Below are positions 1-5,634 of a stretch of 6,478 nucleotides of DNA, in pieces (the stretch's first letter is position 1; each line of letters opens with the position of its first letter). The stretch comes from Clostridia bacterium (GTDB lineage Bacteria > Bacillota_A > Clostridia > UBA1212 > UBA1255). The translations under genes were made by a program, and so were the position numbers. The stretch covers positions 1 through 6,478 of the forward strand of contig JAFWZH010000171.1 of assembly GCA_017522515.1 (NCBI GenBank), in the 5' to 3' direction. The notes below the pieces were generated by a model, which searched no databases, was not told where the DNA came from, and saw only the letters and a list, made by a program, of their open reading frames with translations.

Positions 1-239
1 ATCTGATTGAAAAATCAGAGAAAATCAAAACAGATTACAGATTTTTCAACAATGAAAGCCGCACACGCTATTCCTCCAGATCAAATACTCGTTGGGATGT
101 CACAGGCTTCACGGGTATTATGATTGTTTCCGGCGATTTTTTAGATTTTCTGCCTCTTATGCGTATTTCGGAAATTATCGGCGTGGGAAAGCTGTGCGTT
201 ATGGGACATGGGAAAATCAGAATTTCAGCTTTAATATAA
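1..239 (+). CDS. cas6: Cas6-like CRISPR RNA endoribonuclease, C-terminal part (5' truncated by window edge)
   Basis: Cas6 cuts CRISPR precursor RNA within each repeat to give mature crRNAs. Only the last 78 codons are present; the first complete codon begins at base 3 and the stop is TAA at 237-239. The frame is open to the left edge. What is visible fits the C-terminal half of the Cas6 RAMP fold: a basic R-x-R-Y-S-S-R stretch (local residues 20-26), then the strand pattern GFTGIMIVSGD (35-45), a helix-like FLDFLPLMRISEIIG (46-60) and a terminal glycine-rich loop GVGKLCVMGHGK (60-71), which is the family's RNA-binding G-loop signature. The catalytic histidine usually lies near the N-terminus and cannot be assessed. 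It is probably the last gene of its strand here, since the next genes run towards it and a hairpin follows 47 nt later. The subtype (I or III) cannot be told from this piece. Recognition is by motif and is moderately strong. Confidence 0.75.
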   Translation, partial: LIEKSEKIKTDYRFFNNESRTRYSSRSNTRWDVTGFTGIMIVSGDFLDFLPLMRISEIIGVGKLCVMGHGKIRISALI

Positions 240-284
240 AAGTCATTAGAGATGCCCGTATATGAATACTTTCTCCAATAATCT

Positions 285-324
285 AAAAATACGCCGATTA
301 AATAAAGAATAATCGACGTATTTT
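285..324 (-). terminator. Intrinsic terminator between convergent cas6 and the ferredoxin operon
   Basis: Arms 286-300 and 310-324 form a 15-position stem around a 9-nt loop, with one imperfect position (C294 against A316). Read on the - strand that position becomes a G-U wobble, and the stem runs straight into TTTTTAGATT, so it is a good rho-independent terminator for the three-gene operon. Read on the + strand it has a C/A mismatch followed by TTTTC, and may stop cas6 transcription less efficiently. Confidence 0.75.
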
Positions 325-338
325 CATATATTTCATTA

Positions 339-1271
339 TTACAATCCAAGAGATTTCAACTCAGCAATTTTCTGATCTAAAAATTTATTAAGATTTCTAT
401 TATACATATCTATCAAGCATTTAACATAATCAAGGGCACCACTTTCTATAGAACCTTTCGCCCATTTCAACGCATTTCCTAAATCTTTTCCAAGCTCTGT
501 AGATGCTTCACCAGCTTTATAGCAATACATATCCTTTCCGCGATAGTCTTCCGTATCATCATAATCTATGTAAACTTTATACTCAGACGCACCATAACTA
601 AATTCACTTTTCACTTTACCAATAAAATTGTTACTAATTACCTCACCACGATTAAGCATTTTCCAAACAACATTATTTGTATCCGGAAATACATCAACAT
701 TGCAAAAGTCAGAAGAAACTTTGGTATTTGAAATCGTTACAGATATAGCTTTAAGTATGTCTGATATTTTTTTATTATTCTTTGCATAAACACTATCACT
801 ATCTGTAGTATAATATGGTTTAATGACATTAATTCGATATAATGTTATTCTTTCAAGAATCAAGTTATCAATCTGAGAATACGATCTGTGCACAAAAGCA
901 TCATAACCTGCCCTTTCAGCTTGAGAAGAACTTTTGTAATCATACCCGCTTATTCCTGCATGCGGTACATCAACAGGCATCCAATATCCCTCGTGAAATT
1001 CAATATCTTCCTTTTTTACTGAAAGTCCATCCCTCATTTTTTCAAGCAGATTCATATAGTCCATAATATTCTGTTTACTATCTATTTCTTCACCAAGTTG
1101 AATTGCTTTTATAGGACATGCTTCAATTGCATTTTTAAGCTCTGTCGTTTCATTCACATTAGTAACTGTAAGACACACATCACCGTCATCTGTTTCAGAA
1201 AAATATTCAGGACATTTTACTACACAAATTCCGCAATGATTACATTTTTCAGTTATTGATATTTTTCTCAT
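339..1271 (-). CDS. Monocluster [4Fe-4S] ferredoxin domain fused to a novel C-terminal domain (310 aa)
   Basis: Third gene of the operon. The N-terminus (about residues 1-60) is a ferredoxin domain: C10-x2-C13-x2-C16 and the remote C52-P supply four ligands for one [4Fe-4S] cluster, and C20-P follows the first three as in Desulfovibrio gigas ferredoxin II. There is no second CxxCxxC set, so it is a one-cluster domain with a predicted electron-transfer or sensing role. The remaining 250 residues resemble no family I know; they are soluble-looking, rich in D/E/K/Y, with a C-terminal helical stretch and no membrane segment. I start the gene at the ATG at 1269-1271, because GAGGTG at 1283-1278 lies 6 nt before it; an in-frame ATG at 1290-1292 adds seven residues but has no Shine-Dalgarno and would overlap the previous gene by 11 nt. 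The chosen start leaves a 10-nt gap after the previous stop. The cluster domain is fairly certain; the role is unknown. Confidence 0.85.
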   Translation of the reverse strand: MRKISITEKCNHCGICVVKCPEYFSETDDGDVCLTVTNVNETTELKNAIEACPIKAIQLGEEIDSKQNIMDYMNLLEKMRDGLSVKKEDIEFHEGYWMPVDVPHAGISGYDYKSSSQAERAGYDAFVHRSYSQIDNLILERITLYRINVIKPYYTTDSDSVYAKNNKKISDILKAISVTISNTKVSSDFCNVDVFPDTNNVVWKMLNRGEVISNNFIGKVKSEFSYGASEYKVYIDYDDTEDYRGKDMYCYKAGEASTELGKDLGNALKWAKGSIESGALDYVKCLIDMYNRNLNKFLDQKIAELKSLGL

Positions 1272-1277
1272 TTTAAA

Positions 1278-1283
1278 CACCTC
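1278..1283 (-). promoter_or_regulatory. Ribosome binding site that decides the ferredoxin-fusion start
   Basis: GAGGTG on the - strand, 6 nt before the ATG at 1269-1271 and overlapping the stop codon of the preceding gene (TGA, 1284-1282). No comparable site precedes the upstream in-frame ATG at 1292. The overlap with the stop suggests translational coupling. Confidence 0.7.
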
Positions 1284-2082
1284 ATATTTCATTTATTATT
1301 TTATTCATTCTGGCAAGATATTCTTCGCCAGTTTGTATCATTTGAATTGCTGATTCAGCAATTTCACCATTATTATCCAATATTGGAATATTAAGTAGAT
1401 TTGTTATTGCAACAGCAAAATTAACGCACAGAACAAGTGTTGACTTTTCTTTTTCGGTATATTTTTCCACATTTGTTCCATTTTGCATGATAATTTTCTG
1501 TGTCTCCGAAAGCACTCCTACAAACATAGCATTCATACTCATCAGTAATGCCGAGATTCTATCAGCCCGTTCAATTATTGCATCATAAATATCAGAAATT
1601 GATTGAGCCTGAGCATATAGAACATTAGCTGCCCTAACTTGACTATTTGCTGCTGAAAGATTTCTTTTTGAATCTTCAACCATCATACCAGAGAAAGATT
1701 TGAAAAGGATTCCAACAATTAATTCCTGATTGGTAAATTCCTTCTTTGTTACCAAACTTACAGATTGAAGCGTATGGCTCCATTCTGCATCATTGTATTT
1801 TATCATATCATACGTCTCATTTCTTATGTGAATATTCACTTTTTGAATTTGACTATAGATCTCTACGAATAATGGAAGGCTTGAATTTATGATTGCACGT
1901 TTCTTTTTGGCTACATTTTCAAGTCTTTTATCAGCTAAATTTCTTTTTTTTGAAATAAGTTGTCTTGCTTCACTCTCCCTTGTAAATGCCTTGCTATATT
2001 TTTTTGACGCTTGCTCATCCATTTCCAAAGACTTGTTACCCTTATATATCGCTGCTGAAATTGCTACTAATTCTATCAGCAT
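1282..2082 (-). CDS. Helical coiled-coil protein of unknown function (266 aa), middle gene of operon
   Basis: I do not recognise a family. The ATG at 2080-2082 has a GAGGAGG Shine-Dalgarno just upstream and lies 13 nt after the stop of the 435-aa gene, so it belongs to the same transcript. Residues 1-13 are hydrophobic (MLIELVAISAAIY), too short for a confident membrane span or signal peptide. Residues about 18-65 are very rich in K, R, E, Q and A with no proline and look like a basic amphipathic helix or coiled coil. Residues about 110-220 are again helical, with long Ala/Ser/Ile/Met-rich stretches and a moderately hydrophobic region (LLMSMNAMFVGVL). There is one Cys and no catalytic motif that I can see. 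The overall look is that of a structural, membrane-associated or pore-like helical-bundle protein rather than an enzyme. The flanking HNH-like and ferredoxin proteins are its likely partners, by gene order only. Confidence 0.85.
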   Translation of the reverse strand: MLIELVAISAAIYKGNKSLEMDEQASKKYSKAFTRESEARQLISKKRNLADKRLENVAKKKRAIINSSLPLFVEIYSQIQKVNIHIRNETYDMIKYNDAEWSHTLQSVSLVTKKEFTNQELIVGILFKSFSGMMVEDSKRNLSAANSQVRAANVLYAQAQSISDIYDAIIERADRISALLMSMNAMFVGVLSETQKIIMQNGTNVEKYTEKEKSTLVLCVNFAVAITNLLNIPILDNNGEIAESAIQMIQTGEEYLARMNKIINEI

Positions 2083-2095
2083 ATCGCTACCTCCT

Positions 2096-3403
2096 CTATA
2101 TAGTCAATTCCAAAGGAATATCAAGCTGTGATTCCCATTCTTCAATTGAATGGAACTTTGAACTTTCGCCAAATAAAGACAATATTTTATCTAACCCATT
2201 GATTATATTTTCAAAATTAAAGTTTTCATCAATAGCATTGGAAAAAATCTCATCCATTCCATTTCTAACAGTTGTATCCCATTCATCTAACACTTCATTC
2301 ACTAATTCATTAAATCGCTTACGCTGTGTTTTTATTTCTGATAATGCTTCTTGTTCCAAATTTTTTATTATGTTTTCTTTTTTCTTGTAATCATTTAAAT
2401 GAATCATTGTTTGATGACATATTCCCATTACATGTACAGCGACACATGTTATTATTGGTGTTAAAAGCGGTATCGGTATTGCAGCTCCTATAATTGTTGA
2501 TATACCGATTATAGAACCATTTAGTAGTATCTCATCTGCTAACTGCTCAGTTGTTATCTCACCATTAAGATATCTATAAGCTGATTTTCCAATTGCAGAA
2601 GCAAGAACAACACATTGTCCAACTGCATTCATTTGAACAATATTGTTTAATACTTCATTCCCACTATTTACAAAAATAGTTTTAGCTGTATCAACTAATA
2701 ATCTTTGAGTTCCTCCTACTATAGCGGTATTTACAACCGATTTGCCTGCATACTTTAAAGTGTCTTCTATACTTTCATTTTCGATCAGTAATTTATTTAG
2801 ACTTTCTACAATTATAGATATGGAAGCATTCTTCAAATTATCAGTTGCACCTTCAGCCAATTCCGAAGAAACATTATTAACTGTCTTTTTTGCAAATTTA
2901 TTATGAAGAGCAGCATGTGTTTTTAAATCCGCTGAATTAATCGCACCTTTTGAAGCATTTTCACTTTTGGAAAGAATCTGATAATTTTCCGGGCAATTAG
3001 CAACTTCTTTAAGATCATTATCAGTTAAAAATGGATTAAGTTTCGCACGTTTATGTAATGACTCAAGTGAAACCCTATGGTCAACTTCTGCAGCGTGTTT
3101 TGCCCATTCAACAGAAATATTTTCTCCTGAAGCATTTTTTTGATGATATTTTTTCTTAGCAGCTGAATGACTTTTATGAAGGATATTATTATCATCATCT
3201 ATTATTGTTTTTTTATCACCAAATACGGAATCTCTATAATCATTCTTTGATTTTGTCGAGTCCCAAAGTTCCTGACGATTTCCGGTATACTCCGATGTTA
3301 TACCGAGTGATTCAGATGCTTTTACTTCTGTTTTACACACTACATCTGTTAAAAGTTCCAAATCATCTTTGTCAAAATTATATACGTCATCATATTCATT
3401 CAT
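2096..3403 (-). CDS. HNH-like nuclease-motif protein with hydrophobic glycine-rich segment (435 aa), first gene of operon
   Basis: First gene of the operon, starting at the ATG at 3401-3403 with GAAGGTG upstream. Residues 1-75 are acidic. Residues 100-155 look like an HNH/beta-beta-alpha-metal fold: E106-V-D108-H109-R-V-S-L, then E139-N140-Y-Q-I-L and N149-A-S-K152-G153, matching the usual DH ... ENLQ ... N-x-x-KG layout. The zinc-binding cysteine pairs of many HNH proteins are absent (only C137 is nearby). If active, it would cut DNA or RNA with H109 as the general base. Residues 185-290 are helical. Residues 297-329 are hydrophobic (SIIGISTIIGAAIPIPLLTP and beyond), rich in Gly/Ile/Pro, and could enter a membrane or pack as a glycine zipper. 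The C-terminus (340-435) is charged and helical. I know no family with this exact order. Nuclease activity is inferred from motif only; toxin or defence effector are the alternatives I favour. Confidence 0.85.
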   Translation of the reverse strand: MNEYDDVYNFDKDDLELLTDVVCKTEVKASESLGITSEYTGNRQELWDSTKSKNDYRDSVFGDKKTIIDDDNNILHKSHSAAKKKYHQKNASGENISVEWAKHAAEVDHRVSLESLHKRAKLNPFLTDNDLKEVANCPENYQILSKSENASKGAINSADLKTHAALHNKFAKKTVNNVSSELAEGATDNLKNASISIIVESLNKLLIENESIEDTLKYAGKSVVNTAIVGGTQRLLVDTAKTIFVNSGNEVLNNIVQMNAVGQCVVLASAIGKSAYRYLNGEITTEQLADEILLNGSIIGISTIIGAAIPIPLLTPIITCVAVHVMGICHQTMIHLNDYKKKENIIKNLEQEALSEIKTQRKRFNELVNEVLDEWDTTVRNGMDEIFSNAIDENFNFENIINGLDKILSLFGESSKFHSIEEWESQLDIPLELTI

Positions 3404-3458
3404 ATATTCACCTTCTCTGCCAATGTATTAAATAACATCAAAAATTCAAGCAACATTA

Positions 3459-3489
3459 TATACACTATCAACAATTATATTATACACTA
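3459..3489. repeat. Direct repeat pair TATACACTA, candidate operators
   Basis: TATACACTA occurs at 3459-3467 and 3481-3489, exactly 22 bp apart, i.e. about two helical turns. The second copy overlaps the -10 box of the - strand operon promoter and the first lies just past its expected start point. A protein bound here would block that promoter. The XRE regulator encoded on the other side of the intergenic region is the obvious candidate, but this is inference. Confidence 0.45.
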
Positions 3490-3507
3490 AAAGTTATATT
3501 TTGTCAA
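3479..3507 (-). promoter_or_regulatory. Near-consensus sigma-A promoter of the three-gene operon
   Basis: On the - strand a perfect -35 TTGACA (3507-3502) is followed by a 17-nt spacer and a perfect -10 TATAAT (3484-3479). Transcription would start near 3472, giving a leader of roughly 70 nt before the ATG at 3403. With such strong boxes the operon is expected to be on unless repressed. A second TATAAT (3460-3455) follows, without a matching -35. Confidence 0.8.
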
Positions 3508-3529
3508 CCCTTGTAGTTAATTTTGTTTT

Positions 3530-3557
3530 TTTACATTTTCCTGTACAATAATAATAT
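3530..3557 (+). promoter_or_regulatory. Probable promoter of the XRE regulator
   Basis: TTTACA (3530-3535), 16-nt spacer, TAATAT (3552-3557) on the + strand, about 30 nt before the ATG. The boxes deviate from consensus, so this promoter should be weaker than the divergent one. TACAAT at 3544-3549 is an alternative -10, but with a poor -35. Confidence 0.45.
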
Positions 3558-3586
3558 ATATTGAAAAACAGGAGGATTCCGATAAT

Positions 3587-3925
3587 ATGAACAATCTTGA
3601 TTATAAAGATATGGGTATGAGAATAAGAGCCCAAAGAGAACTTTTAGGGTATACCAGAGAACAGCTTGCAGAAAAACTTGATGTTTCAACCAAGTTCTGC
3701 TCTGATATTGAGTTAGGCGTAAAAGGCGTATCAATCCAGACTCTCGCAAAGCTGTCCGATCTGCTCAATCTCCCAACAGATTATATTCTTTTCGGAGAAA
3801 GCGAAACAGGCAATTCAGTAGAATTGAATATGCTTGAGCTTCTCTGCCGTAAATGCCCTGAAAAATCACGAAAAGAACTTCTTACCATTGTGAATGCATT
3901 TATTACAGCTGTTTCTGAAGATTAA
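3587..3925 (+). CDS. XRE-family helix-turn-helix transcriptional regulator (112 aa)
   Basis: A cytoplasmic DNA-binding protein of the phage repressor/XRE (HTH_3) type. The domain spans about residues 9-68: MRIRAQRELLGYTREQLAEK (11-30) gives helices 1-2, VSTKFCSDIELGVKGVS (33-49) the recognition helix and turn, and IQTLAKLSDLLNLPTDYILF (50-69) helices 4-5. The remaining 43 residues are a short helical tail, perhaps for dimerisation; no protease, peptidase or sensor domain is fused. The ATG at 3587 is preceded by AGGAGG (3570-3575), 11 nt away. It is transcribed away from the HNH-like operon across 183 bp, so autoregulation and control of that operon are plausible; repeated boxes at 3459-3489 could be its sites. 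Its last 23 bp overlap, tail to tail, an opposing small gene, and no terminator is visible after it. Confidence 0.92.
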   Translation: MNNLDYKDMGMRIRAQRELLGYTREQLAEKLDVSTKFCSDIELGVKGVSIQTLAKLSDLLNLPTDYILFGESETGNSVELNMLELLCRKCPEKSRKELLTIVNAFITAVSED

Positions 3926-4151
3926 ACTGCTGTCGTATTTCTTCCTCGGTATATTCAGGATTCAAACCGAAAACCCTATAAATCTCACACAAAGCTTTAG
4001 CGTTATGGGGAATTTCCTCTATTTTATCAGCTATATGCCCCAATCCTGATCGTCTTAGTTTAATTGCAAGCGATCCGCTGTCAAAATCATAAAGAAGTTC
4101 CGTCATATTAAATCTTTTGAAGTACTTTTTTATAAATTCCTGCTCCGTCAT
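3903..4151 (-). CDS. Small conserved-looking protein of unknown function (82 aa), convergent with the XRE gene
   Basis: I do not recognise it. It is soluble, charged and predicted all-helical, with MTEQEFIKKYFKRFNMTELL at the N-terminus, a basic centre (IKLRRSGLG, residues about 30-38) and an acidic/glutamine-rich tail. There is no transmembrane segment and no catalytic motif. The reading is supported by a strong GGAGGTG (4165-4159) 7 nt before the ATG at 4149-4151 and by an extended -10 promoter upstream. The stop codon lies 23 bp inside the end of the XRE gene on the other strand, so the two transcripts share at least their 3' ends. It is monocistronic as far as can be seen. An accessory or antitoxin-like protein is possible by size alone; no function is claimed. 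Confidence 0.75.
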   Translation of the reverse strand: MTEQEFIKKYFKRFNMTELLYDFDSGSLAIKLRRSGLGHIADKIEEIPHNAKALCEIYRVFGLNPEYTEEEIRQQFNLQKQL

Positions 4152-4182
4152 TTTTTGACACCTCCGAATATATATTCACTTA

Positions 4183-4191
4183 ATTTTACCA
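4183..4191 (-). promoter_or_regulatory. Extended -10 promoter of the 82-aa gene
   Basis: On the - strand TGG-TAAAAT (4191-4183) is an extended -10 element 32 nt before the ATG at 4151. No convincing -35 lies 17 nt upstream, which extended -10 promoters can tolerate. It is separated from the upstream operon by a strong terminator, so the small gene needs its own promoter. Confidence 0.5.
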
Positions 4192-4263
4192 CATACAGAT
4201 AAAAAGTAATATCCGAATTAATTCCGAAGAAAATTTATTTTTTAGGAATTCGTTTGTATTGAC

Positions 4264-4293
4264 AAAAAGCGTGTACCGCATTGCAGTACACGC
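4264..4293 (-). terminator. Strong intrinsic terminator of the SDR/413-aa operon
   Basis: On the - strand GCGTGTAC pairs with GTACACGC (8 bp), extended inward by a U-G wobble and two G-C pairs to a 3-nt loop, and is followed directly by TTTTTGTC. It starts 5 nt after the stop codon of the 413-aa gene. This is a textbook rho-independent terminator. Confidence 0.9.
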
Positions 4294-4298
4294 TCATT

Positions 4299-5540
4299 TC
4301 ATTTAATCCAATTTTCAGCAACAAAAATAAGTTCATCAGTAAGCCTGTTTTCAACTTCACAATACAAGAAAATCTCAGCAGCTTTATAAGCAGTTTTCTT
4401 ATCACAAAACTTATAAGCATCCATCTTCTCGCAAAGCTGGACTATATTTCTACTTACATCGTCATTATGATATATGGTTGTTGAAAAATCCTGTATCAAT
4501 TTATCATCTATATGGATTTCTTTTTGTATTTTTCTTGCCAACACAGGATATTTTATCTCAAACTCGTCAATATCAAATCCCTGATATATTTCATCTGTCA
4601 AAATCATTGGAAACATTGGTGCTTTAAATTCTGATATTTTTCTCAGAAGTGTCATAGGAACTTCCTCATTTGGTTCACAAAACCTATAATACCACTCGCT
4701 GAGATTTGTAATATTGGCAAAGCAATAATCTGACAGCAGAATATCCACTGTTTTATCTTCCATGTAAAACCGCCTTAAATGCTCATATAATTCAACACCA
4801 AATCCATAATCGCTGAAATTCTTGCCATTATCATTTTCAATGCTATAATTTACACATTCAAAAAGATTTTCAATATTTGCCTGATATGCAGCCCTTTTCA
4901 TTAAGTAACCGCTTTTACGGAACAGAACAGAAAACAACAAATACGGCTTCACTTTTCTCATATATGGATTTCCGTTTATCTGCTGAATTAAAGCAGAAAC
5001 ATTGTCCATATATATGGTGTTGCCCTCCCCTGCTTTCAGTTGCTGATGCTGTAATGTCATTTCGTACACAGCATTTTCTTCATCATCGCTTTTCACAATT
5101 TCAGGCTTTAATTTTGCTTTACTCCTAAGAGTTTTCAGCTGATTTTTCAATTCTTTATCATCTGCTATTGCTTGCAGAAGCTTTTCAGTATTTTTCTTCT
5201 GACGAAGATAACTGCGGACAGTTATTTCCTTTCCTCGTTTTCCTTTTGAAAACAATAATCCCGTATCAGTAATTAGCATACAATAAATCTGCTGTATATC
5301 GTTATTTTCAGGATATTTCTCAATTAATTCTATAACATCAATGCAAATTGAAAACATATTATTTCTGCAAATATTATACTTATCAAGAAGATTATAGAAA
5401 TTACTCCGCCACTTTTCAGCTTTGGAAAGTGCTTGCTGAAAAGTAATTCCATGTATACTCAACAACTTTTTTGTAGGAATATACTTATCAACTATTTGCG
5501 ATATACGCTGAAAAAGATACAGTTCTTCTTCAGGAGTCAT
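4299..5540 (-). CDS. Protein of unknown function (413 aa), last gene of the SDR operon
   Basis: No family is recognised. It is a long, soluble, mostly helical protein without signal peptide or transmembrane segment. Residues about 1-120 are helical with aromatic and charged residues; about 105-165 is a Lys/Glu-rich region that may be a coiled coil or linker (SYLRQKKNTEKLLQAIADDK and on); residues 190-413 are rich in Tyr, Phe, Glu and Asp, with repeated helix-like units that could be an alpha-solenoid. No catalytic, metal-binding or nucleotide-binding motif is evident. The ATG at 5538-5540 is preceded by GGAG (5552-5549), 8 nt away and lying inside an 18-codon ORF whose TGA overlaps this ATG, which points to coupled translation. 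The 3' end is followed at once by a terminator. It is probably co-transcribed with the SDR gene 94 bp upstream, but a functional link is not shown. Confidence 0.85.
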   Translation of the reverse strand: MTPEEELYLFQRISQIVDKYIPTKKLLSIHGITFQQALSKAEKWRSNFYNLLDKYNICRNNMFSICIDVIELIEKYPENNDIQQIYCMLITDTGLLFSKGKRGKEITVRSYLRQKKNTEKLLQAIADDKELKNQLKTLRSKAKLKPEIVKSDDEENAVYEMTLQHQQLKAGEGNTIYMDNVSALIQQINGNPYMRKVKPYLLFSVLFRKSGYLMKRAAYQANIENLFECVNYSIENDNGKNFSDYGFGVELYEHLRRFYMEDKTVDILLSDYCFANITNLSEWYYRFCEPNEEVPMTLLRKISEFKAPMFPMILTDEIYQGFDIDEFEIKYPVLARKIQKEIHIDDKLIQDFSTTIYHNDDVSRNIVQLCEKMDAYKFCDKKTAYKAAEIFLYCEVENRLTDELIFVAENWIK

Positions 5541-5593
5541 GATTTCATCTCCAATCTGATACGTTTTTTCAAATCATTAGGCTTTGTTTTCAT
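5537..5593 (-). CDS. Small ORF of 18 aa translationally coupled to the 413-aa gene
   Basis: On the - strand an ATG at 5591-5593 opens an 18-codon frame (MKTKPNDLKKRIRLEMKS) that ends in TGA at 5539-5537. That stop overlaps the start of the 413-aa gene in an ATGA arrangement. It has a better ribosome binding site, AAGGAGAGG (5604-5596), than the gene it precedes. The peptide is strongly basic (six Lys, two Arg) with no hydrophobic segment. It may be a leader whose translation opens the downstream start, a small protein in its own right, or the remnant of an N-terminus separated by a frameshift. The strong Shine-Dalgarno plus the 4-bp overlap make real translation likely. Confidence 0.55.
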   Translation of the reverse strand: MKTKPNDLKKRIRLEMKS

Positions 5594-5595
5594 TA

Positions 5596-5604
5596 CCTCT
5601 CCTT
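5596..5604 (-). promoter_or_regulatory. Strong ribosome binding site of the 18-aa ORF
   Basis: AAGGAGAGG on the - strand, about 5 nt from core GGAG to the ATG at 5593. It lies in the 41-nt gap after the SDR stop codon and is the best Shine-Dalgarno between the SDR and 413-aa genes, which supports translation of the small ORF. Confidence 0.6.
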
Positions 5605-5634
5605 ATTTGTGCTTTGATATATACACAAATCACT

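Noticed and set aside
68..349. 93-aa reading frame on the - strand
   Set aside because: It is antisense to the cas6 3' end, runs across the terminator hairpin and into the ferredoxin-fusion stop region; the + strand frame has recognisable Cas6 motifs instead.
1986..2390. 134-aa reading frame on the + strand
   Set aside because: Antisense to two well-supported operon genes, low-complexity S/F/L-rich composition and no ribosome binding site worth noting.
3459..3489. Two TATACACTA copies as the start of a CRISPR array
   Set aside because: The repeat is only 9 bp, occurs twice, and lies in a promoter; CRISPR repeats are longer and separated by spacers of about 30-40 bp. No array is present anywhere in the window.
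4215..4224. Palindrome GAATTAATTC as an operator or attachment site
   Set aside because: Short A/T-rich palindrome in an A/T-rich spacer, upstream of the 82-aa gene's promoter but with no second copy; chance is likely.
4235..4420. 61-aa hydrophobic reading frame on the - strand
   Set aside because: Lies out of frame over the 3' end of the 413-aa gene and reads through its strong terminator; composition is that of a shifted AT-rich frame.
4877..5128. 83-aa reading frame on the + strand
   Set aside because: Wholly antisense to the 413-aa gene with no promoter or domain.
5605..5630. Inverted repeat ATTTGTG ... CACAAAT after the SDR gene as a terminator
   Set aside because: Only 7 mostly A-T pairs with a 12-nt loop and no U-tract; too weak, so read-through into the next gene is expected.
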